A stretch of DNA of 64,000 nt from Lunularia cruciata. Its lineage: Eukaryota > Streptophyta > Marchantiopsida > Lunulariales > Lunulariaceae. A program made the translations under genes and the position numbers. The stretch is taken from NCBI GenBank assembly GCA_948567375.1, contig OX419759.1:8090744-8154743 (forward strand). Reading direction: 5' to 3'. The notes beneath the pieces are model-generated. The model was given only the letters and a program-made list of their open reading frames with translations. It searched no databases and was not told where the DNA came from. Below are positions 1 to 10,590 of the stretch, piece after piece (position 1 is the first letter of the stretch; the number at the start of each line of letters is the position of its first letter).

Positions 1-550
1 AAGTAGGAGTGCCGAGAGAGCACAACACCCAAAACACTATAGGTGTCGTCTCTTCCATAGATAGCAAGCCAACCCTTCCACACGAGATTGGTAGGGATGT
101 TTGTCTACATGCCAAATCCTCTGTCATACACTCAAATGTCCCAGGTCCAATAATATTACCAAAGACTCCCATCATCCTTCCATCAAAGGCTCTCCGATGA
201 GATAGGAAGGTCAAGGAAGGGGGGAACTTTACGGAGGAGGTAAGTCAGTAGATAAACAATACTAGAGGAGAGTATACCAAATGCCACCTGCGGATCTCCT
301 AGTAATACGAGGGTAACATCTAAGAAACGTTTGACACATAAACCTCGGATCCTACTAGCATTCCAAGAACATACAGTCCATATGTAGATGTGATACACCT
401 CTCTCGGTTCTCAAGATATAGAATGATACCTTAAGTGAACCGTGCTCTATACTTTGACACCTTGACTCTCAAGTCTCAGTATGTTGGTAGTCAAGGGATC
501 AAAAGTATACCTAATCTACTCTACAAGGTCCACAATGTGTATATCGTTAG
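1..550 (-). mobile_element. Fragment of the RLE-type LINE, inverted
   Basis: Read on the minus strand, this stretch matches the LINE at 1.0-4.35 kb over roughly positions 2620-3195 of that copy, which is the end of the reverse transcriptase and the thumb-like region. Shared landmarks are the segment reading GVFGDIIGPGTFE in the intact copy and the ADDTH reverse transcriptase motif. A similar fragment lies at 32.64-33.22 kb. It has small deletions and no open frame. It lies head-to-head with the larger copy that follows, so the pair forms a long imperfect inverted repeat. The LINE identity is clear; the exact ends are approximate. Confidence 0.75.
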
Positions 551-1014
551 TTGCAAAACTTTACAATATGAAGGCCTTAAAAACAACTAAACAACTGAAC
601 AACTGAACTGAACAAGCGCATAACCTTGGGGTGCGGGAGGAGCTGCGGGAGAGTGTGGAGACGGGAGAAGAGAGGGAGAGACGTGAGACAATTTTGATAA
701 ATTCTGAGTGCTCTCTAGCATGTAGCCTTTGAGTGAATAGACAATTCTCTTCGTTTTTCAATTTCGGTTCCATTGGCACCTAGATTGAAGACTATGGAGA
801 ATGGAGTAGAAAGTTATGAAGTTTTTTAGCTTTTTTAGGATTGAGAGTGATCATTATAGATTGAGAGTGATGGGTTGTGAATTTTCATTTCTAATCTCTG
901 GGTTTTCATGATTAAGTTCCATGGGAATTTAATTTGAAAATTTTGGAGATGGAAATTGGAAGTTATGAGAGTTTATAGATTTTAGGGTTTGGAGAGATTG
1001 TTTTCTTATGTGAG
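551..1014. other. No gene seen; spacer or LINE 5' leader
   Basis: There is no convincing coding sequence here. The stretch may include the 5' untranslated leader of the LINE that follows, but no second copy reaches this far upstream to define the element's 5' end. Confidence 0.4.
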
Positions 1015-1101
1015 TTGGGATGTGAGGGGTTGTGGTTTTGCAGATATGGGGAGATATGGAGAGGAGTATCATGTGTTACTATCACTATTCTTGTGCTAGC
1101 C

Positions 1102-4080
1102 ATGGCTACACCTTCCCATGTGGGGTTGCCTAGAGCGGGTCGGGATACACCATGCTCGGTGTGTCACCGACGCTTTACCTCGCAAGGGGTAAAGACCCAT
1201 GTGAGAAGGATGCACAAGGACTATGATTGGATCACTTGGGATGCCCACATGAAACGAGCGACCACATCGACAGCAGTGACACTCGGGATTACACATGCTT
1301 CTTCTATACCTTCGTTGATCGTTCCAGGGATACCGATCAAGTTGTGGGAGTGGATAGCTTCTCAGGCGGGTTGCATTTTGGGGTTATTTGAGACTAGTTT
1401 TCCATGTCCACGTCTATTCCATAGGCTACCCCGCACACTCCATGATGAGGCTAGATAGGCTTTTTGCCTACCACTGGATTGTTTGGCACGTGATCCCTTG
1501 GACGAGTTAGCGTGGTTCCTATTCCTCCTACTCCCTCGATGGTGTCTTCGTTATGCTAAAGGGGGACGTGCGGGGCATAGAGATGTGGCGGCTAGATTTT
1601 GTCGATTCCGAGCGGGGGATTGGGCAGCCCTTCAGGAGGAGTCTATTAGGGCTACACGATTTAGGAGACAGACATCGCCACAAGATACCACAGATTCCAC
1701 TCAATTACGACGATGTAGGACATTAGGTCAGGCGGGAGAGTTTAGTAGAGTAGCACGAGCGCTACACCCTTTGTCTATAGCGAGTCCTACTGATGAGACC
1801 ATCTCTTCCCTACGCTCATTGCATCCTATAGCAGTAGAGGGACTACCACTAGAGGTCTTAGATTATCAGCCTGAGCAGCCTTTGTGTCTTGATAGGTCGC
1901 TATTTGCACAAGCATTGTGCACTGCCCCTCGCCTTTCCTCAGGAGCCTTATTAGGGATGGTTTATGAGCACCTTAGAGATTGCTTCCAGGCAGATGATCC
2001 TTCTAGTGGTTTTACCGAGTTGTTTCAAGTGGCTGCAGCAGTAGCAAGAGGAGATATTCCTATGTCTGTTAGTCGGGTCTTAGGTGCTAGTCGACTTCTC
2101 GCGATCGAGAAGGACACGAGAGGCATTAGACCGATTGCTATTGGAGAGATCTTTTTGCATTTGGTCAGTCGTACCATTGTCCTTCAACATCGTTCTCACT
2201 TTCGACAACACCTTAGTCCACATCAGTTTGGAGTAGCTACACCTGGAGGATGTGAGGCTATATCTCTAGGCATTAGAGCACTCCTAGATATCCATCCGGA
2301 GTGGGTCGTCCTACAGGTGGATGTTGAGAACGCTTTTAATAGCATCTCACGTGCATCCATCTTTAGAGAGCTTAGGAAGGCTGGTGGATCCTTGGCGAGT
2401 CTCATTCCTTTTGTGCGGTCTTTTTATGGCTCTCCTGCTTCCCTTTACTACCAGCATGGTGGTTCACAGGAAGGAGTCACCGTCTTGGAGTCAGCTGTTG
2501 GTACACGTCAGGGAGATCCTTTGGGGGGGCCCTTATTTGCCATGGCTCACTTTAGAGCTCTCCTGTCTACTACTTTGGCCATGCCAGGTTGTGTATTTCC
2601 CTCCTTGGCAGATGATACACACATCGTAGGCCCTGTAGATCAGATTAGGCAGGCCTTTGACTACTTGACTACCGAGCTACATCTAGTAGGCTTGAGAGTC
2701 AAGGTGTCAAAGTGTAGGGCATGGTCCCCTTTAGGTATCCCTCCCCACCTTGAGCTTCCAGAGGGGTGTATCACATCCACAGAGGGACTTCGTGTTCTTG
2801 GAGTGCCAGTAGGATCGGAGGATTTTGTCACACGCTTCTTGGACGCTGCCCTTGCAAAGGATGTTCTCCATGTGGATGACCTTCCATTACTAGGAGATCC
2901 GCAGGTGGCATTTGGTATACTCTCTTCCAGTATTGCTCGTTGACCATCCTACCTCATCCGTACAGTTCCCCCCTCACCGTCCTTCCTATCACGTCTGAGA
3001 GCATTTGATAGGAGGATTATGGGAGTCTTTGGTGATATTATTGGACCAGGGACTTTTGAGTGTGTGACAGGGGATTTGGCACATAGACAGACGGCTCTAC
3101 CGATCTCATGTGGTGGGGTTGGCTTGCTTTCTATGGAGGAGATGGCACCTATAGCGTTTTTGGGTAGTTGGGCTCTCTTGGCAACCCTACTTGCCTCTCG
3201 TTTTGTGGTTGCTGATAGGCCGGTTTTGGAGACTTATGTGACAGAGGTGGAGGGAGGGTCCTTTTCTCTCTAGGTGTTATTGCAGCAGACGAGAGATAGT
3301 CTATCCCCACGAGCACGAGAGGGTTTTCCACCGTTTGCTTCACTATCCTCAGATTGGACTAGAGGTCTACAATCTTCCTTGATGGAGCGACAGTGTGAGC
3401 ATACGCTACATTCTCTCTTAGTTGACTCGTCCATTCCCTAGGCTACTAGAGCACGTATACGCTCTTGCTCCGGCAAGGGTGCAGGTTCGTGGATTCTAGC
3501 TCGACCATGCATTAGGGCTTTCCGACTCGCATCGGCTACTTTCTCTCCAGCGATGAGGTTTCGCTTGGGTTTGGTCCACCCATCTGCATCTTCACTACTC
3601 ACTTGTGAGTGTGGTTCTACACTAGATGCAGCGGCGGTCCACATGACACGGTGTCCTTTTGGAGGACAGAGGATAGCTACCCATGATGCCATTAGAGACA
3701 TAGTGTTTGCTATGGCACAAGAGAGTGGATACTTGGCTTGGAGGGAGCGTTCATATGCATTGCAGACGACACATGTCAGGGCAGACTTATACTTGGTCCG
3801 AGATGATCAGGTGATAATAGCGGATGTTGTGGTCACGGACCCTATGCGAGATACAATTTCGGAGGGAGTGATTACCCATCCCCCTGGATGGGCGGCGAGT
3901 GCAGCAGCAGGTCGCAAGGTCTCCAAGTACAGGGGCATGCAGCGAGGTCACCTCTTTGTTCCTCTAGCCTTGGAGTTATATGGAGCGATGGACACGGCAT
4001 TTGACACATTTGTCAAGGAGTGCGCGAGAGCTTATCATGTTAGGCGTCAGGGGTACCACTCTCACTCTCATACTTTGTAG
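1102..4080 (+). pseudogene. LINE polyprotein: C2H2 finger, reverse transcriptase, restriction-like endonuclease
   Basis: A single frame of 993 codons runs from the ATG at 1102 to the TAG at 4078, interrupted by four stops: codons 119 (TAG), 614 (TGA), 724 (TAG) and 780 (TAG). No frameshift is seen. Domains in order are: a C2H2 finger at residues 18-38 (C-x2-C-x11-H-x4-H); a reverse transcriptase with motif A QVDVENAF (Asp about 407), the GTRQGDPLGGP block and the catalytic ADD at about 503-505; and a C-terminal C-x-C-x9-H-x3-C knuckle from about residue 835, followed by RADLYLV and IIADVVV (Asp about 895 and 908). That order and the PD-(D/E)XK-like end are the layout of R2/NeSL/HERO-type LINEs with a restriction-like endonuclease. 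Length and the single frame also fit. The second large copy (34.3 kb, minus) has Gln at stop 1 and the 32.8-kb part has Arg at stop 2, so the stops are secondary. The clade within RLE LINEs is not determined. Confidence 0.85.
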
Positions 4081-4257
4081 TTTACTTTAGACAGCGTGTG
4101 TCCATTGCTCTACAGAGTGCAGTGGCTGGTGCAATCCATAGGAGAGCAATCATATTAGGTGATGTTTCTTCGGATGCTCCAGTTGTGTGTAGACAGTACG
4201 ACTTGCATAGCTCGGATATCTTAGGTGCGGTAGTGCAGATTTCTCATACGGACTCTA

Positions 4258-4345
4258 TTGGGGCTTAGCCCCATGTTACCCTTTTTTTCTCTCTCTTGTA
4301 CGGCTTGATGGGGTCTTCCCATCCTTCATTTTTCCTACGCGGTCG
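4258..4345 (+). repeat. LINE 3' tail module (reference copy)
   Basis: The module runs from the TGGGGCTTAGCCCCA hairpin, through a pyrimidine stretch, CTTGTACGGCTTGATGGGG and TCTTCCCATCCTTC, to CTACGCGGTCG and a short T-rich end. It is the 3' end of LINE copy 1. All other copies are described relative to this orientation. Confidence 0.8.
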
Positions 4346-4350
4346 CCTTT

Positions 4351-4947
4351 TTTCTTTCTTAAAAACTATGCATCGTGAAGGCTTGAGCCCTGACAGGGTG
4401 GAAATCTATACTCGATGCTGTCAGGTTAGTGAGCCGGTCATGATGACTTGTCATCTTCAATCCCGTAATTTTGCAAGCCAATATAACTGGGCACTTAATG
4501 AAGCGCGGAAAGGCGCGAGTAGGACGCGAGCAGTGGTAGCCTCGCCGTTAAGTTAGGGAAGAGTCCCTGACTACCTTGGCAGCTACCTGCTACAGTAGTT
4601 TGGAATCCCGCTACTGTAACACCACAGACTATCAGAATCCGATATCACCAATAGTCCAGCTCAAAACCCTACCCTACCCAGTGGTACGATTGTCACCTCG
4701 TACCTCTAAATGTTTAAGCATCCAAGCCGTCAGATACGGCATGGCAGATACGGCGTGGATAGAATGTCGCAGGTACTAAAGTCGGCATATAGTGCTCTTT
4801 GCCTTAGACTAGGAACGACCTTCTTAGCGGGACCTCCAGTTTCGCGAGGTTTTCAAACTGATGGGATATTCTGCTTAGAACAGAAAGCACCAGTGGAGCC
4901 TGCATCGGCAGTACAATAGACTGTCAACAGTGCTACGGTACAGTAGA
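4351..4947. other. No gene recognised
   Basis: This is spacer between the LINE tail and the next possible coding stretch. Short open frames are present but none has recognisable motifs, splice context or a second copy elsewhere in the window. Confidence 0.5.
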
Positions 4948-5325
4948 TCATAATCCCAAGTGAAGGGCCAATGCGGCTTCGATTTCGTCGTTATGTACAC
5001 TCGTCGTCGTTATGCTGCAGTCCATTCTGAGAGAATCCTGGCCAATTTGTGGGGTGAATGAGCGGAAGATTGTGGACGCTTTGGGAAAAATGTTATGTGT
5101 CTCAGCAAAAGCTGCGCAGTGTTCTGTTGTCAGCTTTGCAAGTTGGTCTGCTTGTTCTTCTTCTAATGCAATGAAGAGGAGTAGGAAATCGGGTTGCAGT
5201 AGTAATTCTGTGCAGGGAGTTGACTGGATGGGAGCCGTGGTTGTAGGGTCTGGAGTTGAGTTCTTGAGGAGTAGGCAGGGACGAGTTCTGGAGCTCGTGC
5301 AGGGGAAGCGAACAAGGAAGTGCAT
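4948..5325 (-). CDS. Possible hypothetical protein or terminal exon
   Basis: This is an ATG-started open frame of 125 codons. Its second half (about residues 45-125) looks like genuine protein: acidic-helical text such as ALEEEQADQLAKL, then mixed polar and hydrophobic sequence ending in LALHLGL. The first 40 residues are low-complexity, rich in Pro, Thr and Ser, and may be intronic. I do not recognise the family. It lies upstream of, and antisense to, the histidine-gene relic, so it could be the last exon of an unrelated minus-strand gene. A plus-strand open frame overlaps it and is less protein-like. Confidence 0.25.
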   Translation of the reverse strand: MHFLVRFPCTSSRTRPCLLLKNSTPDPTTTAPIQSTPCTELLLQPDFLLLFIALEEEQADQLAKLTTEHCAAFAETHNIFPKASTIFRSFTPQIGQDSLRMDCSITTTSVHNDEIEAALALHLGL

Positions 5326-5882
5326 GCCGTTGGTGATTATTGTCCACTTTATTTCGGATTTGAATTCTGTACCTTCGCATCTACCCTTGCTAGGAAGGGG
5401 AGAAGATTGTGAAGTTCGAGGAGCGTGGAAGCTAGAGGCGTGGCTACGTCAGTTGATGGTAGTGTCGTTGTAGAGCCCGCTAAAAATATTACCACCGAAC
5501 AAGGTACTGGAGAAATTCTTCTCAGAACGATATGGATGAATGTAGACAAGAGAAAACGTATTTTTACGGAGTTGAACAAAGAGGACACACGTCGAGGTAG
5601 AAGTGAAAATTTTCTTTTCTCGTGCGCTTTGTCCTAGCCAATTTTAGCAGCATGCTATGTCCCTGGATTATGTAAGTAGCACACACTTACCTTCTTACCT
5701 CCTGACGCTCAAAATAGTGGCACAATGCAGCTACTTAAATTCTTTGTCATCAGAAGAAAGCAGAATTGCTGTGAATATGAAAGCAGTCTCAAGGGTTAGG
5801 ATTCTTATAACCAACTATTCAGTTTTCTGTTGCTACCCGAAACTTGATATTTTTCTCGTTTGTGGTCGTTTATGCTGAACAG

Positions 5883-8136
5883 TGCTTCCTCGACTTGGAA
5901 AAGTTTCTCGAGTGACGAAGAAAACGAATGTGGAGCAAACGGAACAGGAACAGGTATCTGTGATCGTGACACTGGCATACCTTTTCTCGACCACATGCTA
6001 AATGTGAGTATCATTGCCATTGGTTCGTGCTGCATTGAGATAGTTGTTTGGCTATACCATCACACAAATTTGTAATGGGAGGACCTGGGACCTGGTACAG
6101 AGATTGCCTCTTTTGAGTGCGGAAGTTCATGGATTCAAGGCTTCAAGGATCAGGGAGCGCTGAAACTCAATGAAGAACATAGCTTGGGATGCTATGAATA
6201 ACTCATGTCATGTAGACGGACTCTCACGGACGAACTATCTGCAATCATGTCCTATTCCATACCGGAGAATGTGGGAACCATTCGTTGATCATCTCTAAAG
6301 TTTACATCACAAATCCACGCTGCAGTTAGATGTAAGTTCTAAAAGACTTGTAACTTTAGGAATTCAAGCAAGACAAAAAGTGGACATATATCAATGACCT
6401 CTGCTGAGGAAGCACATGTATGCCAATATGCTCTTTTGTTGAATCTCGGCATACATTTCGTTACTACAAATAATTTGTGACTGGTAAATAGACTTGTTCT
6501 CGCTCAGATCTTTTGAGACCTCATTCTTATTTTTTTTCTGGAATGCTTTTGCTCCAGCAGCAACTTGCATCGCATGGAATTCTGGGCGTGACAGTAAAGG
6601 CGAAGGGTGACACACACATCGATGATTATCATCATCGGATGAGGACACAAGTCTTGCCGTAGGAACAGTAAGTTCTCTTGTGCACAGGGTCAGCTGTCTC
6701 AGAATAAAATGGAACACGAAGGGTGGGCATGGTATATATCCATCTGAATAGATCGCTTCCTTCAAGTTTTGATAGTACATTTTATGGCTGTTTGTTGTAT
6801 AGACTATATTCTTGATTCCTGATTCTCATGTCTTTGTTGCATGTACAGGCATTAGTTCAGGCTTTGGGAGATAGGAAGGGAATATCGATTTGGTTACTTC
6901 TCTGCTCCTCTTGATGAAGCTCTCATCCATGTGGTCTTGGTAAGGATTTTGCCGACCTTAGGCTACCAGTGCAGCAGGAATGCAAGTACTTTAGTTCTCT
7001 CTTGATTGATCTTAAATGCTGGCCAGTCTTAGCTGGACCGTAAATTAAGGAATTATATGAAGGTTCTAGCACTATGCAACCATCTAAGTTTATGACATCC
7101 TGACTTTCACCTATATGTCGCGCGGAACGGAGTATCTTAGTCACTCGACTCTTAACAGAAGGTCTTCATGACCCTAGATAGGGTCATGAAGACCCTATCT
7201 GGGGTACAACGTAGACATACCTACTCATCGAGTCGGCACAGATGATACGCAGGTTAGAAACAACCGCACGCCTTGGCAATCTACGAAAAGAAACCAATTG
7301 ACTGTATTTGCACATAAGATCTAATCTATTCCTGGTTGTTTTCAACTTTTTAGTAGTGTTCGGTATGTCTCAAGTCTCATTGGTGGCGATTCGTTGGGTT
7401 GCAGTTGGTTGAGCACTTTTTCCAATCGGTTGTAAATACTTCTGGAATGATGTTACACATTCTTCAGGTACATCGAAACTCATACATCATATTTGGATTG
7501 TAGCATTGAAATCACAGTTGATCAGGAACTGCACTTGTTAGTTGGCGTTTTAGGAGTAGGGAAAGAGTCTTGCTTCCTCCAAAGCAAGAATCGGAAATAT
7601 ACTTCCAATGCACAGAATATATGTAAGTTTCTGAACATCATTTATCATCAAGATGGCAATCCATGAGTGATTTGAGGTCCTGATAAAGGGATTGGTTTAT
7701 GTTTATGCAGCTTACTGGTAATAAATGGCACCACATTAGTGAAGCTACTCTCAAAGCTTTTGGCAGAGTTCTTCGGCAGGCACTTAAATATGATGTGAGA
7801 AGGAAGGGATCCGTTCCCAGGTACGTATGGAATCTTAAGCGCGTATCCAAGTGAAGAGCGTGAGTTGCGTTCGATGTTAGACAATTGAACTAAAGACCGA
7901 TATTACCTCAGTCTTGTCCTGATTGGAACCCTCAAATGCGATGTTTATGGGTGAATGGAATCATGTTTGCGCTCAGGGCACTGAATATTCGTTCACATAC
8001 TTACATATCAGCGTATTGTTTCGTTGCCATCTAACTTTACTATATTTGTGTAATTGACAGATCAAAGGGTGCGTTCTCTTGCCCCAAAATCGAAAGATCC
8101 GAACGTGTAGCAAATTTTCAGCCAAGGAATAAATGA
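5883..8136 (+). pseudogene. HISN5: Imidazoleglycerol-phosphate dehydratase (histidine biosynthesis), degenerate
   Basis: Six exon-like blocks match the plant plastid enzyme that dehydrates imidazole-glycerol phosphate to imidazole-acetol phosphate. They are 5883-6003 (ends TGIPFLDHMLN, donor GTGAGT), 6558-6667 (starts QQLASHG, contains HIDDYHH), 6849-6939 (ALVQALGDRKG, then APLDEALIHVVL), 7405-7467 (LVEHFFQS, NTSGMMLHILQ), 7711-7820 (the HHISEA metal and active-site block) and 8061-8136 (RSKG, stop TGA). Splice sites flank almost every block. Two lesions are seen: a 1-nt loss after HIDDYHH, which leads to a TAG in the same exon, and an apparent 2-nt loss after DRKG. The block that should encode the SGRPYL-to-TYDTQ region between 6940 and 7404 is not clearly present. 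A first exon may lie near 5480-5545 (reads TGEILLRT), and no clear transit peptide was found. The family call is firm; loss of function is inferred from the frameshifts and the missing segment. Confidence 0.8.
7161..7194. repeat. Perfect 15-bp inverted repeat (hairpin)
   Basis: The left arm is 7161-7175 (GGTCTTCATGACCCT) and the right arm 7180-7194 is its exact reverse complement, separated by the 4-nt loop AGAT. It sits inside the interval where an exon of the histidine gene should be. Confidence 0.9.
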
Positions 8137-8344
8137 AAGTTCTCTGGAGCATATTACATAGGGAAGCTACGTTGCTGGTTTACATGCTAAGATACACCCA
8201 TAAATGTAATATTCTGCTTCATAGGTAGTTCATTTGATTTCATCTCAGCTCCACGGCCTGTACACGGTTCAGTTGTCATGGGTGGCAGCTCCATCTAGCG
8301 GATTCCTTACTGTGGCAGTGCAAGCGTAAAGGATACAGACTTCA

Positions 8345-8765
8345 GAGTTAAGGTGGATGTGATTTAATCTTTTATGTTTTGGACCTTTGGAGCCAAATCT
8401 AGATCTCTACCTACCTCTGTCGTGCTAGCCATACTAAAACCCCTCGAATTTATTTGTCAGCAAGGATTTTCGAAACGCGGATAGATCTGCCTTGAGTGTA
8501 CAGGTGGGTATAAGTTTTTGTCTTGGTGACAGCGAGTTTATTTGATGGCACTTTCCGTGAACCGAAGCATTTTTGGCCCTGTCACTGGAATGATCACACA
8601 GCAACGGACTTTAGAATGTCCCATAATACGAGAGGTAGTTAGGCTGGGTCAAACACAGGATAGCAGGTAGGCCTTTTCCTTCGGACCTGTACCTCTTTGT
8701 CTGCTTTGCTGTTGATGCGAGGAGTACTTCAGCTTTTCAACTATGATATATCTCGGTTATATGGA
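8345..8765 (+). repeat. Dispersed repeat shared with 27.5-28.0 kb and 44.0-44.5 kb
   Basis: Shared landmarks include AGCCAAATCTAGATCTCTAC, a GGTGACAGCGAGTTTA block and a segment ending AACTATGATATATCTC. The copy at 27.5-28.04 kb is in the same orientation; the one at 44.0-44.54 kb is inverted. No coding potential is seen. At 8.76 kb the sequence runs straight into hAT copy A, so this block may be part of that element's flank or end region. Confidence 0.65.
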
Positions 8766-10590
8766 AATAGCAAAAAGGACGATGGAAATAACAACTTCCC
8801 AATTTTTTAAGTAATTCCTCGTAATATCTGGAAAAGATTTTTTCTGCCGGTGCTATCGGAACGAAGCTCCATTTTACCCTCTATATCCTTTTCCTACTAT
8901 CCAGAACCGTACTGGAACGACCCGAAACTTATGGCCCAAAAGGCACTCGCCCAAAGAGAGAGGCTTTTAACCTATTGAAGAATCTCCCGCTTTTAACCTG
9001 TTGAAGAATCAAGGTTCGAAGATGACTGTCTTAGCGACTTGGTAGGCCACCATTTAACCATAGAGGAAATCTTAATCACATGAACTCGATGCAAGTCTCG
9101 TTATAACTCAGCAGTCTAGGTTCCCTTGACGATTATTAGAGCTGTTTGCAATATTGTTGCCAACATTTGTCACATAGTTAAATGTCGAGACATCCTGACA
9201 TTCGACATTTATTAAATGAGATTTGTGCAAGCAGTTGATTAAAATGCCGTCGGGAGCCCATGGTCGCTAGGCATTCCCGCATGGCGCGTTTTGCACTCCC
9301 ATGAGGGAACGCTATACGGGATTCGTCGGCTATGTCTATCGTTCGCTGTGACATCGCAAGTGTCAGTAAACTAGTTATCGGAATGGCATTCCTCGTGAAG
9401 ATCTTCGTGGTACTCTCGGTATTCCTGAATGAAAGCATCTTTATTCTCGAATGCTTAAAGTTCTACTTCTTGTAGCTCGACAATGTTTATTACCGGAATC
9501 TTCCCCACATGGAAATCCTCGACCATAGTACAAGTGACCATACATCTTTGTGATGCAGATGAACTTTTCTAGTTTCATGGAGCCAGGTAGTGCATTTTCT
9601 TTTAACCATGTCCAATTGAGAATATCCTCTCATATACCATGTTTTTGTAGGCAATCTGAGTAAACTAATCTGAGTAATCTGAGTTATCATGTTTTTGTAG
9701 GCTATCTGAGTAAACTCTCATAACCAAGAGCTTTTAGAACTATCGTGCATTGGCTAAGCCCTTCCAGAATTGAGTAGTTTGCTTGTCTTGGCAAAAGCTC
9801 ATCTACCCGAATATGCCAAAACCTCTTGTAAGTGGACATCCACTGTTGTTGTAGAGTACAAACCAAATGACAAGGCGCATTATCTTGCTCTCTGGTTTAA
9901 CCGCTCGATGGGATCATCCATGAAGTTGATGCCCCCCATGGTAGGATCCAAGTAGGCTGCTAAAAGGAAAATGCCATCTTTAAATATCATCACCATTCGC
10001 TTCTTGATCACATCAAAAACCAATGACTGTTGCGTTGCACCGATGCCCGGACATAGGTAGTACTATGTTTAGCTAATCATATACAGTATTCTACCATTCG
10101 ATGTACGAGGCGGAGTTTTGTTGCCGCTGACTGCCTAATGAGATTGATGATTTGTTGTAAACTATGACTAAACTTTTGCTCTTTGCCAAAGTACTTTATT
10201 CTCAATGCGGGTCTTGCAATTTTGGGGGCATGTTCTTGATGGTGTTAGAGATCCTTGATGATCTTTTCGTTGCCACACAATGACTTTAGGCAATCATATG
10301 CCGAGCTAAAACTAGTACTCCCAATAGATGCAAGGCATTGAGCCTTTTCCGCGGAGTTACTTTTAACTTTGCATAATTCCAAGATCAGCATGTTTACCTT
10401 TGTCACCTGCATCCAAGCACTAAGTGACAGTTAGGATTTCAGATCTTGACTTGAATGATTTCTATGGGTAACGGAAGTTTCCCAGAGGTATCTAGTAAGC
10501 AAATTTATGGGTGATGAATGCCTCTCGAGCTTTCAATTTCATCTGATTCCATTGTGGTAGGGATTCCAGAAAGGATTAGGGAACTATTTG
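8766..10590 (-). mobile_element. hAT-type DNA transposon relic, copy A (part 1, 3' coding half)
   Basis: This region matches 40.48-42.64 kb (copy B) closely over its whole length. On the minus strand the conserved frames read like the C-terminal half of a hAT transposase. In copy B a block reading GNTRFSSAYDCLKSLCGNKK and then NKAFWQKV corresponds to the T-R-W...L-x-x-L...E-x-F-W region. Near 9.5-9.65 kb a block of the type K-N-A-L...E-K-F-I resembles the N-R-L...E-K-L-V stretch near the end of hAT proteins. There are many stops and frameshifts. Continuity is broken at 10,590 by the gypsy element and resumes at 18,338. The hAT assignment is by motif pattern only. Confidence 0.6.

Larger units (their letters stand above)
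1015..4350 (+). mobile_element. R2-like non-LTR retrotransposon (copy 1)
   Basis: This is the most complete member of a LINE family present at least five times in the window. It consists of one long reading frame (see the pseudogene at 1102-4080), about 180 bp of 3' untranslated sequence, and a roughly 90-bp tail module that starts with a self-complementary TGGGGCTTAGCCCCA and ends near ACGCGGTCGCC. There is no poly(A) tail. A minus-strand copy at 25.96-27.02 kb matches both the 3' untranslated region and the tail, which confirms that the tail belongs to the element. The 5' boundary is not defined by the sequence. Confidence 0.8.
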
